Shown here: positions 1 to 6,256 of the stretch, in pieces
Layout of the letters: every line of letters begins with the position of its first letter
Position numbering within the stretch: position 1 is the first letter of the stretch
Source: JAZGAE01 sp036475545
GTDB taxonomy: Bacteria; Pseudomonadota; Alphaproteobacteria; DATDPM01
DNA length: 10,043 bases
Reading direction: 5' to 3'
NCBI GenBank assembly: GCA_036475545.1
Contig: JAZGAE010000060.1
Span: 1 to 10,043 of the forward strand
The notes under the pieces: generated by a model
Database searches by the model: none
What the model was told of the DNA's origin: nothing
What the model saw: only the letters and a program-made list of their open reading frames with translations
Made by a program: the position numbers and the translations under genes

Positions 1-686
1 CCGGCCTCCACCGCGCGCTTTATCGCCGCCGCCATCTTGACGGGGTCGCGCGCGCGCGCCACGGCGCTGTTCAGGAGCACCCCGTCGCAGCCCATCTCCA
101 TGGCGATCGCCACGTCCGAGGCGGTGCCCACGCCCGCGTCGACGATGAGCGGGACCCGGCAGGCCTCGCGGATGATCTGGACGTTGTAGGGGTTGCGGAT
201 GCCCATGCCGGAGCCGATCGGCGCCCCCAGCGGCATCACCGCCGAGCAGCCCAGGTCCTCGAGCTTCTTGCACGTCACCGGGTCGTCGTTGCAATAGGGC
301 AGCACCTGGAAGCCGTCCTTGACCAGCTCGTCGGCCGCAACCAGCAGGTGCTCCACGTCCGGGAACAGCGTCTCGTCGTCGCCGATCACCTCGAGCTTGA
401 TCCAGTCGCATCCCAAGGCCTCGCGCGCCAGCTTCGCGGTCAAGACCGCGTCCCGCGCGGTGTAGCAGCCGGCCGTGTTGGGCAGGATCGCATAGCGCTC
501 GCGCAGCAGCTCTAAGAGCCCCTCGCCGCCGGCGTGCAGGCTGACGCGCCGGATCGCCACGGTCACGATCTCGGCGCCGCTGGCCTCAAGCGCGTCCAGC
601 ATCACCTGGTGGTTGGGATACTGGGCGGTGCCGAGGATGAGGCGCGAGCCGAACGTCCTGCCCGCGATGGTGAGTTTCTCGGTCAT
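1..686 (-). CDS. thiG: Thiazole synthase ThiG (3' end cut by window edge)
   Basis: ThiG condenses 1-deoxy-D-xylulose 5-phosphate, the ThiS thiocarboxylate and dehydroglycine into the thiazole phosphate half of thiamin, in the cytoplasm as a TIM-barrel enzyme. The visible 228 residues start MTEKLTIAGRTFGSRLILGT. They contain the family hallmark WIKLEVIGD, in which Lys97 should form the Schiff base with the sugar phosphate, then the loop APIGSGMGIRN, and late in the barrel DAGVGTASDVAIAMEMGCDG and LLNSAVA. ThiG proteins are usually near 260 residues, so roughly the last 30 are missing beyond base 1. The ATG at 684-686 is the only plausible start. It is preceded by a purine-rich tract (GGAGAAGAGAAG) that lies rather far upstream. 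The gene follows thiS by 43 nt in the same operon. Identity is secure from sequence; whether thiE follows is unknown. Confidence 0.97.
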   Translation of the reverse strand, partial: MTEKLTIAGRTFGSRLILGTAQYPNHQVMLDALEASGAEIVTVAIRRVSLHAGGEGLLELLRERYAILPNTAGCYTARDAVLTAKLAREALGCDWIKLEVIGDDETLFPDVEHLLVAADELVKDGFQVLPYCNDDPVTCKKLEDLGCSAVMPLGAPIGSGMGIRNPYNVQIIREACRVPLIVDAGVGTASDVAIAMEMGCDGVLLNSAVARARDPVKMAAAIKRAVEA

Positions 687-729
687 GGTGCGGCGTTCTT
701 CTCTTCTCCAGGGGCGGCGCGGCGCGGCT

Positions 730-954
730 TCACCCGCCCGCGAGCGGCTGCACGATCTCGACCTCGTCGCCGGGGGCGATCGGCGTCGCCGGCCAGTCCG
801 CGCGCGGGACGACGCGGGCGTTGAGGGCGACCGCGACGCCGCGGCGGGAAGGGTCGATCCCACAGGCCGCGACGAGCTCCTCCAGGGTCCGCTCCCGGTG
901 GGGCCGGGCCTCGCCGTTCACGGTCACGCTCGCCTGCGCCGCGGCCTGCCTCAT
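730..954 (-). CDS. thiS: Sulfur carrier protein ThiS
   Basis: A 74-residue ubiquitin-like carrier. In the family, ThiF adenylates the C-terminal glycine, which is then converted to the thiocarboxylate that donates sulfur to ThiG. The protein begins MRQAAAQASVTVNGEARP and contains TLEELVAACGI, then VAVALNARVVPR and GDEVEIVQPLAGG. The required Gly-Gly terminus is intact, immediately before the stop. The start ATG overlaps the thiO stop in an ATGA (954 down to 951), so translation is probably coupled to thiO; I see no strong Shine-Dalgarno of its own. An internal GTG giving VTVNGE is a possible but weaker start. The N-terminal eight residues are longer than in compact ThiS proteins such as E. 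coli ThiS, but not odd for GC-rich bacteria. Confidence 0.96.
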   Translation of the reverse strand: MRQAAAQASVTVNGEARPHRERTLEELVAACGIDPSRRGVAVALNARVVPRADWPATPIAPGDEVEIVQPLAGG

Positions 955-2060
955 GCCGCGAACCGGGCCGGCGCGAAGGGCTTCACGTCGTCGGCCATCT
1001 CGCCGGTCAAGACGTAGTGGCTGATCGCCTGGGCGGTAACGGGGGCGAGCAGGATGCCGCTGCGGTGGTGGCCGGTGGCGATCACGAGCCCGTCGAGCCC
1101 GCCCGGCCCCAACAGCGGCGCGTCGTCCCGGGAAGTCGGCCTCAGCCCCACCCACATCTCCTCGATGGGAAGATCGTAGATCCCGGGCAGCGTCTCCCAC
1201 GCGCGGCGAAGGATCTCGTATACCCCGCCCGCGGTGAGCTGAGTGTCGAAGCTCTGCTCCTCCACCGTGGCGCCGATCACCAGCGTTCCGTCTAGGCGCG
1301 GGGCCATGTAGGTCCCCGGCCCCCACACCACGTGGTCTATGAGCGGCGCCTCGGGCGGCATGCGCAAGCTCAGCATCTGCCCCTTCACGGGACGCACCGG
1401 CGGGCGGAAGCTCTCCGGCACGCCCTCGACCTCGCGCGACCAGGCGCCCGCCGCGAGCACCACCGCTTCGGCCGCCACCGTCTCGCCCGCCACCCGCACG
1501 CCGGTGACGCGGCCGTCCTCGCTCAAGATCTCCTCGACGCGCGCGTGCTCGCGCAAGCTCCCGCCGGCGGCGACGAACGCGGCCTTCAAAGCCAGTGCCG
1601 CCTTGCGGTTGTCCACCTGGTGGTCGTCCGGGCTCGAGACCCCGGCGACGACGCCCGGGGCCAGATGCGGCTCGAGTCGCCGCGCCTCCGCCCCGCTCAG
1701 CCATTCCATCTCGAGGCCCAAGGAGCGGTGGTAGTCGTACATGAAGCGGAGCCGCTCGGCATCGTCGCGGTCGAGCGCCACCACCAGGGTGCCCTCCGTT
1801 CTGTAGTCCACCGAGAGCCCCGAGGCGGCCTCCAGCTCGCGGGCGAACGCGGGCCAAAGCTCGCGGCTCTCCAGCATCAGCGGCAGCAGCGCCTCCTCGC
1901 CCGGCTCGGCCTCGACATGGGCGGCCAGCATGCCGGCGGCGGCCCAGGTGGCGCCGCGCCCGGCCTCTCCCCGATCGAAGATCGTCACGGGCCTGTCCTC
2001 GCGCGCCAGGTACCAGCCGATGGAAAGGCCGCAGATCCCGCCACCGATGATGACGATCAT
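951..2060 (-). CDS. thiO: Glycine oxidase ThiO (FAD-dependent)
   Basis: ThiO oxidises glycine with oxygen to the imine (dehydroglycine) that ThiG uses, the aerobic alternative to ThiH. The 369-residue protein opens with the FAD Rossmann motif: G6, G8 and G11 in MIVIIGGGICG, and acidic D29 at the end of beta-2 in TIFDRG. GRGATWAAAGMLA follows, typical of the D-amino-acid oxidase/ThiO family. Near the C-terminus come WVGLRPTSRDDAPLLGP and ATGHHRSGILLAP. Arg307 and Arg333 are the likely counterparts of the substrate-carboxylate and active-site arginines of Bacillus ThiO (family knowledge). Length is normal. The ATG at 2060 has GGAGGGGG six bases upstream, so the start is well supported. It is first in the operon, about 120 nt downstream of a TPP riboswitch. 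No thiC lies between riboswitch and thiO, unlike the thiC-led versions known in rhizobia. Confidence 0.96.
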   Translation of the reverse strand: MIVIIGGGICGLSIGWYLAREDRPVTIFDRGEAGRGATWAAAGMLAAHVEAEPGEEALLPLMLESRELWPAFARELEAASGLSVDYRTEGTLVVALDRDDAERLRFMYDYHRSLGLEMEWLSGAEARRLEPHLAPGVVAGVSSPDDHQVDNRKAALALKAAFVAAGGSLREHARVEEILSEDGRVTGVRVAGETVAAEAVVLAAGAWSREVEGVPESFRPPVRPVKGQMLSLRMPPEAPLIDHVVWGPGTYMAPRLDGTLVIGATVEEQSFDTQLTAGGVYEILRRAWETLPGIYDLPIEEMWVGLRPTSRDDAPLLGPGGLDGLVIATGHHRSGILLAPVTAQAISHYVLTGEMADDVKPFAPARFAA

Positions 2061-2066
2061 CTCAGG

Positions 2067-2090
2067 CCCCCTCCGGCGCGGACGCCGAGG
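2067..2090 (-). promoter_or_regulatory. thiO Shine-Dalgarno inside a sequestering hairpin
   Basis: On the minus strand, CCTCGGCG (2090-2083), a TCCG loop and CGCCGGAGG (2078-2070) can pair in eight base pairs with one bulged G. The right arm contains the GGAGG of the thiO ribosome-binding site, which ends six bases before the ATG. This is the geometry expected for a translational expression platform of a TPP riboswitch: site hidden when TPP is bound. The pairing is directly visible; its regulatory role is inference. A smaller hairpin (GGCC-TTC-GGCC, 2099-2089) overlaps the left arm by two bases and could compete with it. Confidence 0.5.
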
Positions 2091-2114
2091 CCGAAGGCCG
2101 CGCGCGCACCGCTT

Positions 2115-2130
2115 CCGGCCACGTGGCCGG
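2115..2130. repeat. 16-bp perfect palindrome in the thiO leader
   Basis: CCGGCCACGTGGCCGG is a perfect palindrome lying between the TPP aptamer and thiO. In the thi leader RNA it would fold as a 6-bp GC stem with an ACGU loop. There is no run of U after it, so it is not a good intrinsic terminator. It may be part of the riboswitch expression platform, a pause site, or a protein site on DNA containing CACGTG; the sequence does not decide. Confidence 0.6.
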
Positions 2131-2178
2131 GCTCTAGCGCAAGTGTTTTGAGGAAAGTAACCACGGTTCGTTCGGCGC

Positions 2179-2250
2179 TTCCTCCGCTGGCATTACCCAG
2201 CTCAGGTTCGATGGGTATGATCTCAGCCCCGTAACCGGAGCACCCCAGAC
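2179..2250 (-). promoter_or_regulatory. TPP riboswitch (THI-box aptamer)
   Basis: Read on the minus strand, the conserved THI-box blocks appear in order: GGGGTGC, a short hairpin CTCCG-GTTA-CGGGG (P3), CTGAGA, ATACCC, GAACCTGA, CTGGGTAATGCCAGCG, and GGAGGAA. The pyrimidine-binding CUGAGA and the pyrophosphate-binding GGGUAAUGCCAGCG region match the consensus almost without change. It binds thiamin pyrophosphate and lowers expression of the downstream thiO-thiS-thiG operon. About 105 nt separate the aptamer from the thiO Shine-Dalgarno, holding hairpins that may form the expression platform. The P1 closing helix is less clear to my eye, so the outer limits are approximate. Confidence 0.97.
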
Positions 2251-2264
2251 CGATAGTCGCCGTC

Positions 2265-2293
2265 ACGATGCGCGCGGACCCGCGCCTTGTCAA
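2265..2293 (-). promoter_or_regulatory. Candidate sigma-70 promoter for the thi operon
   Basis: On the minus strand a perfect TTGACA (2293-2288) is followed after exactly 17 bases by CATCGT (2270-2265), which keeps the second-position A and last T of a -10 box but is otherwise weak. Transcription would begin near 2258, a few bases before the TPP aptamer, which is where a riboswitch leader should start. The perfect -35 and the position make it credible; the -10 is the weak point. Confidence 0.55.
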
Positions 2294-2294
2294 G

Positions 2295-2330
2295 GCTTGC
2301 GCCCCGTGCAGCGCTTGCGCCCCGGGCAGC
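2295..2330. repeat. 18-bp tandem direct repeat between divergent promoters
   Basis: Two adjacent 18-bp copies, GCTTGCGCCCCG(T/G)GCAGC, at 2295-2312 and 2313-2330, differ at one base (T2307, G2325). They sit directly upstream of the candidate thi -35 box and about 10 bases upstream of the candidate transporter -35 box. Head-to-tail spacing of 18 bp could suit a regulator bound to both operons, but a chance duplication is equally possible. No protein is identified. Confidence 0.75.
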
Positions 2331-2340
2331 GCCGCGGCCC

Positions 2341-2370
2341 CTGCCCGCTGTCGCCGCGGGGTGGTATAAC
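2341..2370 (+). promoter_or_regulatory. Candidate promoter of the ABC transporter operon
   Basis: TATAAC at 2365-2370 is the only AT-rich element in this GC-rich stretch and is a five-of-six match to a -10 box. CTGCCC at 2341-2346, 18 bases upstream, is a poor -35 (three matches). Transcription would begin near 2377, giving a leader of about 43 nt before the ATG at 2420. The call rests mostly on the -10. Confidence 0.4.
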
Positions 2371-2380
2371 CCGCCTCTGA

Positions 2381-2410
2381 GGGGCGAGGACGCCGCCAGC
2401 GGCGATCCCC
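2381..2410 (+). promoter_or_regulatory. Leader stem-loop abutting the transporter ribosome-binding site
   Basis: GGGG (2381-2384) can pair with CCCC (2407-2410), enclosing a perfect inner stem CGCCG-CCAG-CGGCG (2391-2404). The structure ends directly before the strong Shine-Dalgarno GGAGGA (2411-2416) that serves the ATG at 2420. If transcription starts near 2377, the mRNA would begin with this stem. It could stabilise the mRNA or tune initiation; the pairing is seen, the role is inferred. Confidence 0.35.
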
Positions 2411-2419
2411 GGAGGAATC

Positions 2420-4132
2420 ATGCCGAGACGCTTCCCCAAACACGCGGCCGCGGCGCTCTCTCTCGGCGTCGCCCTTGCCTTGGCCACACCAACGCCGGCC
2501 CGAGCGGCCGAGCGCGACGAGCTCGTGATCGGCGTGACCCAATTTCCCTCGACCTTCCACCCCAGCATCGACGCGATGCTGGCGAAATCGTACGTGCTCT
2601 ACATGACCCGGCGGCCCTTCACCGTCTTCGACCCGAAGTGGGAGCTCGTGTGCATGCTGTGCACCGAGCTTCCCAGCCTTGAGAACGGACGGGCCCGCCT
2701 CGAGGAGCTGCCCGAAGGAGTGGGCGACGGCCGCACACAGGGGATCGCCGTCACCTATACCATCCGCGACGGCGCGACCTGGGGCGACGGCGTGCCTGTT
2801 TCCACCGCCGACGTCGTCTTCACCTGGGAGGTGGGCCGCCACCCCTTGTCGGGCGTCTCCAACGCCGAGCTCTATCGCCGGATTCTCAGGGTGGACGTGC
2901 ACGACGAGCGGAGCTTCACATTTCACGTCGACCGGGTGAGCTTCGAGTACAACGCCATCAACGACTTCAACCTGCTCCCCGCCCATCTCGAGCGCGCCCC
3001 CTTCGCCGAGCCCGCCGAGTACAGGAACCGGACCCTGTTCGACACCGACACCGCCAACCCCGGCCTCTACTTCGGCCCGTACCGGATCACGCAAGTGGTC
3101 TCCGGCTCGCATGTGGTGTTCGAGCCCAACCCGACGTGGTGGGGCAAGCCGCCGCAGTTTCGCCGCATCGTCGTGCGGGTGGTGGAGAACACGGCCGCGC
3201 TCGAGGCCAATCTGCTGTCCGGCGCCATCGACTACATCGCCGGCGAGCTGGGCCTGTCGCTCGACCAGGCGCTCGCGTTCGAGAAGCGCCACGGCGATGA
3301 GTTCGACATCCACTACAAGCCGGGCCTCACGTACGAGCACATCGACCTCAACCTCGACAATCCGATCCTCAAGGACGTCCGCGTGCGCCGGGCGCTGCTG
3401 TTGGCCATCGACCGCAACGGGATCTCGGAGCAGCTGTTCGAGGGGCGCCAGCCGGTGGCCCACACGAGCGTGAGCCCGCTCGACTGGGTCCACGTGGACG
3501 ACGTGCGCACCTACCCTTACGACCCCGAGGCGGCCCGGGCACTCTTGGAGACGGCCGGGTGGACGGACGTGCGCAAGGGCATCCGCCACGACGCCGCGGG
3601 CGAGCCCCTGCGGCTCACCCTCATGACCACGGCGGGCAACCGCTCGCGCGAGATGGTGGAGCAGGTCCTCCAGAGCCAGTGGCGCAAGGTCGGCGTGGAC
3701 GTGCGCATCCGCAACGAGCCGGCGCGAGTCTTCTTCGGCCAGACGGTGCGCGAGCGCCGGTTCTCAGGCCTCGCCATGTTCGCCTGGCTCAGCGCGCCCG
3801 AGAACGTGCCCCGCTCGACGCTGCACTCCGAGGAGATCCCCTCGCCCGGGAACGGGTTCGCCGGGCAGAACTACACCGGCTTCAGGAACGCGGAGATGGA
3901 CAAGCTCATCGACCGGATCGAGGTGGAGCTCGACCGCGACGCCCGCGCCGAGCTTTGGCGTCGCCTACAGCAGATCTACGCCGAGGAATTGCCTGCGCTT
4001 CCCCTCTACTTCCGCGCCAGCCCCTTCATCCTGCCGAAATGGCTCAAGGGCGTCACACCCACGGGCCACCAGTACCCGACAACGCTGTGGGTCGAGCATT
4101 GGGGTGTCGAGGGTTTGCGGGCCGGGCCGTGA
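2420..4132 (+). CDS. ABC importer substrate-binding protein, family 5 (DppA/OppA type)
   Basis: A periplasmic ligand-binding protein of 570 residues that would deliver a peptide-like or other family-5 ligand to the permeases encoded downstream. Residues 1-29 are a Sec signal peptide: basic start MPRRFPKH, hydrophobic core AAAALSLGVALALA, and likely signal-peptidase I cleavage after A-R-A at 27-29. The family signature occurs at about 113-136 (YTIRDGATWGDG, then STADVVFTW). Further hallmarks are GPYRI (219-223), FEPNPTWWG (234-242), VRVRRALLLAIDR (320-332), YPYDPEAARALLETAGW (365-381) and the ending YAEELPALPLYF (520-531). There is no lipobox, so it should be soluble. Two close cysteines, C78 and C81, are the only ones I see in the mature protein. 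The start has GGAGGA three bases before it. Its stop overlaps the GTG of the next gene. The ligand cannot be named from sequence; family members bind di- and oligopeptides, nickel, opines or sugars. Confidence 0.95.
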   Translation: MPRRFPKHAAAALSLGVALALATPTPARAAERDELVIGVTQFPSTFHPSIDAMLAKSYVLYMTRRPFTVFDPKWELVCMLCTELPSLENGRARLEELPEGVGDGRTQGIAVTYTIRDGATWGDGVPVSTADVVFTWEVGRHPLSGVSNAELYRRILRVDVHDERSFTFHVDRVSFEYNAINDFNLLPAHLERAPFAEPAEYRNRTLFDTDTANPGLYFGPYRITQVVSGSHVVFEPNPTWWGKPPQFRRIVVRVVENTAALEANLLSGAIDYIAGELGLSLDQALAFEKRHGDEFDIHYKPGLTYEHIDLNLDNPILKDVRVRRALLLAIDRNGISEQLFEGRQPVAHTSVSPLDWVHVDDVRTYPYDPEAARALLETAGWTDVRKGIRHDAAGEPLRLTLMTTAGNRSREMVEQVLQSQWRKVGVDVRIRNEPARVFFGQTVRERRFSGLAMFAWLSAPENVPRSTLHSEEIPSPGNGFAGQNYTGFRNAEMDKLIDRIEVELDRDARAELWRRLQQIYAEELPALPLYFRASPFILPKWLKGVTPTGHQYPTTLWVEHWGVEGLRAGP

Positions 4133-5127
4133 GCGAAACCGCAATCGCGGCCGCCGCCGATGGCCTCGTCGAGGTCCGCGATCTCGAGGTGACGTTCTTT
4201 ACCGCCGACGGGGCTCTGCGCGCGGTGGACGGGGTCTCGTTCGACATCACCCCTGGGCACACGCTCGGCCTCGTCGGCGAATCGGGGTGCGGCAAGTCGG
4301 TCACCGCGCTGGCGCTCATGCGCCTAGTCCCGCTGCCGGGGCGGATCACCGGCGGCCACGTGCGCTTCCAGGGGCGCGACGTGCTGGCGGCGCCCGAGGC
4401 CGAGATGGAAGGCTTACGGGGAAACCGCATCTCCATCGTCTTCCAGGAGCCCATGACGTCCCTCAACCCGGTGTTCACGGTCGGCGACCAGATCGCCGAG
4501 GTCTTCCGCGTCCACCAGGGGCTTGGGTCTTCCGAGGCTTGGGAGCGCGCGGTCGGGATGCTGGCGCGCGTGCGCATCCCCGATCCGGCCCAACGGGCGC
4601 GCGACTACCCTCACCAGCTTTCCGGCGGCATGCGCCAGCGGGTGATGATCGCGATGGCGCTCGCGTGCCGGCCGGCGCTCTTGATCGCCGACGAGCCGAC
4701 CACCGCGCTGGATGTGACGATCCAGGCGCAGATCCTGGACCTGATCATGGAGATCCAGGAGGAGATGGCCATGGCGGTCCTGTTCATCAGCCACAACCTT
4801 GGGGTCGTATCGCAAGTCGCGGACGAGGTGGCGGTCATGTACGCCGGCCGCATCGTCGAGCGCGCCGATACGCAAGCCCTGTTCGCGGCGCCGCTGCATC
4901 CCTACACGCGGGGCCTGGTCGAGACCCTGCCGCGGATCGGCGAGAGCCGCGAACGCCTACCCGCCATCGGCGGGGCCGTCCCGGACCCGAGAAACCTTCC
5001 CGCGGGCTGCCGTTTCTCCGACCGCTGCCCGCTCGCGGACGCCACCTGCCGCCAGAGCGAACCCGCGCTCGCGCCCTTCGCACCCGGCGCGGGCGGCCTG
5101 GTGGCCTGCTTCAAGGCCGGGCAATGA
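4129..5127 (+). CDS. ABC importer ATPase 1, DppD/OppD type
   Basis: One of the two nucleotide-binding subunits that drive the importer at the inner face of the membrane. The 332-residue protein has all ATPase motifs: Walker A GESGCGKS (50-57), Q-loop Q106, signature LSGGM (164-168), Walker B LLIADE (184-189) and switch His222. LSGGM instead of LSGGQ is usual for DppD. The residue after the switch His is Asn (SHNLGVV) where Asp is commoner. The C-terminal oligopeptide-transporter region has cysteines at 294, 300, 307 and 327, matching the iron-sulfur or metal-binding cluster described in DppD/OppD proteins. The start is GTG 4129, which overlaps the binding-protein stop as GTGA and gives a normal N-terminus; I see no strong Shine-Dalgarno, so coupling is likely. 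The final codons lie in a 44-bp tandem duplication. Confidence 0.95.
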   Translation: MSETAIAAAADGLVEVRDLEVTFFTADGALRAVDGVSFDITPGHTLGLVGESGCGKSVTALALMRLVPLPGRITGGHVRFQGRDVLAAPEAEMEGLRGNRISIVFQEPMTSLNPVFTVGDQIAEVFRVHQGLGSSEAWERAVGMLARVRIPDPAQRARDYPHQLSGGMRQRVMIAMALACRPALLIADEPTTALDVTIQAQILDLIMEIQEEMAMAVLFISHNLGVVSQVADEVAVMYAGRIVERADTQALFAAPLHPYTRGLVETLPRIGESRERLPAIGGAVPDPRNLPAGCRFSDRCPLADATCRQSEPALAPFAPGAGGLVACFKAGQ

Positions 5128-5180
5128 CCGGCGCGGGCGGCCTGGTGGCCTGTTTCAAGGCCGGGCAATGACCGGCGCGG
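5084..5180 (+). repeat. 44-bp tandem duplication across the ATPase 1/ATPase 2 junction
   Basis: Copy 1 (5084-5127) and copy 2 (5128-5171) are identical except C5110 versus T5154, and nine more bases of a third copy follow (5172-5180). The unit carries the last codons of ATPase 1, the Shine-Dalgarno-like AAGG, and the ATGA stop/start overlap. Because 44 is one less than a multiple of three, the ATG of copy 1 reads copy 2 in the same frame as the ATPase 1 tail. The duplication therefore adds a micro-ORF instead of breaking either gene. ATPase 2 keeps its own ATGA start in copy 2. Confidence 0.97.
5124..5171 (+). CDS. 15-codon micro-ORF made by the tandem duplication
   Basis: Reads MTGAGGLVACFKAGQ. 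The first four residues equal the start of ATPase 2 and the rest repeat the last 11 residues of ATPase 1, including the fourth cluster cysteine. Its ATG overlaps the ATPase 1 stop (ATGA at 5124) and its stop overlaps the ATPase 2 ATG (ATGA at 5168). Both ATGs have AAGG seven bases upstream. Ribosomes finishing ATPase 1 would therefore probably translate it before reaching ATPase 2. The one base difference from copy 1 is a synonymous Cys codon change (TGC to TGT). I do not claim the peptide has a function; it may act only as a relay, or may be neutral. Confidence 0.4.
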   Translation: MTGAGGLVACFKAGQ

Positions 5181-6256
5181 TCCCGGCCATGGCCCTCCCC
5201 ACCGAGGCGGCCGCCGAACCGCTCCTCGAGGTGCGCGATCTCGTCAAGCACTTCCCCGTCCGGGGCCCCGGGCTCATGAGGGGCCCTCGAGCCGTGGTGC
5301 ACGCGGTCAACGGCGTCGATCTCGCCATCCGTCCCGGAGAGACGCTGGCGCTGGTGGGCGAGAGCGGCTGCGGCAAGACGACGCTGGCGCGCGCCATGGC
5401 GCTGCTTCTGCGTCCGACCGGTGGGTCCGTGCGGTACAAAGGGGAAGAGCTTACCGCGCTCTCTCCGGCGCGGCTTCGGCCCTTCCGCCACCGCATCCAG
5501 TTCATGTTCCAGGACCCGTTCGGCTCGCTCGACCCGCGCATGCGGGTCTCCGCCATCATCGCAGAACCCCTCGTCATCCACGGCCTCGGCACGCGGCCCG
5601 AGCGCCGCGGCAGGGTTGCCGAGCTGCTCGCGTCCGTCGGGCTGCAGCCCGCGGACGGCAGCCGTTTCCCGCACGAGTTCAGCGGCGGCCAGCGCCAGCG
5701 CATCGCGCTCGCCAGGGCGCTGGCGCCGGAGCCGGAACTCGTCATCGCCGACGAGCCCGTCTCGGCGCTCGACGTCTCGATCCAGAGCCAAGTGCTCAAC
5801 CTCATGAAGGACCTGAAAGAGAGGCTCGGCCTCTCGCTGCTCTTCATCAGCCACGACCTCGCCGTCGTCGACTTCATCGCCGACCGGATCGCGGTCATGT
5901 ACCTGGGGCGAATCGTGGAGATCGGCCCGCGCGACGCGGTCGCTCGGGCCCCGGCGCACCCCTATACGAGGGCGCTCATGCGCGCGGTGCCGGAGGTCGC
6001 GGGAGATCGGCGGCGGCGCGGGGCGCAGGCCGCCGGAGGCTCTGCGCAGGGAGAGGTGCTCGGGGGCGACGTCCCGAGCCCCTTGACCCCGCCGACGGGC
6101 TGCTCCTTCCATCCCCGCTGCCCCTTCGCCGAAGACATCTGCCGCGAGACGCCGCCGCCCTTGGAGCCGGTGGCGGCAGCCGCCCGCGGCGGGCCCCCGC
6201 ACCTCGCCGCCTGCCACTTCAAGGACGAGCTTTCCAAACTCGAGGCGGGCCGATGA
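5168..6256 (+). CDS. ABC importer ATPase 2, DppF/OppF type
   Basis: The second nucleotide-binding subunit, expected to pair with ATPase 1. The 362-residue protein has Walker A GESGCGKT (64-71), Q-loop Q115, signature FSGGQ (171-175), Walker B LVIADE (191-196) and switch His229 followed by Asp. The N-terminal insert VRGPGLMRGPRAVVHAVNGV is typical of DppF/OppF proteins. The C-terminal region carries cysteines at 312, 318, 325 and 349, again a cluster-type arrangement. It is preceded by a poorly conserved linker rich in Arg, Ala and Gly (about 278-300). The ATG at 5168 is chosen because it sits in the duplicated ATGA context with AAGG upstream; the next Met (residue 8) lacks a ribosome site. 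The stop overlaps the ATG of permease 1. Confidence 0.95.
   Translation: MTGAVPAMALPTEAAAEPLLEVRDLVKHFPVRGPGLMRGPRAVVHAVNGVDLAIRPGETLALVGESGCGKTTLARAMALLLRPTGGSVRYKGEELTALSPARLRPFRHRIQFMFQDPFGSLDPRMRVSAIIAEPLVIHGLGTRPERRGRVAELLASVGLQPADGSRFPHEFSGGQRQRIALARALAPEPELVIADEPVSALDVSIQSQVLNLMKDLKERLGLSLLFISHDLAVVDFIADRIAVMYLGRIVEIGPRDAVARAPAHPYTRALMRAVPEVAGDRRRRGAQAAGGSAQGEVLGGDVPSPLTPPTGCSFHPRCPFAEDICRETPPPLEPVAAAARGGPPHLAACHFKDELSKLEAGR

Noticed and set aside
730..1857. A 375-codon minus-strand frame that includes ThiS at its end
   Set aside because: Only the last 74 residues are real. The upstream part is an out-of-frame, Arg/Gly-rich reading of thiO, which is itself intact.
2057..3589. A 510-codon open frame on the minus strand opposite the binding-protein gene
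   Set aside because: It runs through the riboswitch and antisense to a gene with a signal peptide and clear family motifs. Its product is low-complexity and resembles no family; it is a GC-rich shadow frame.
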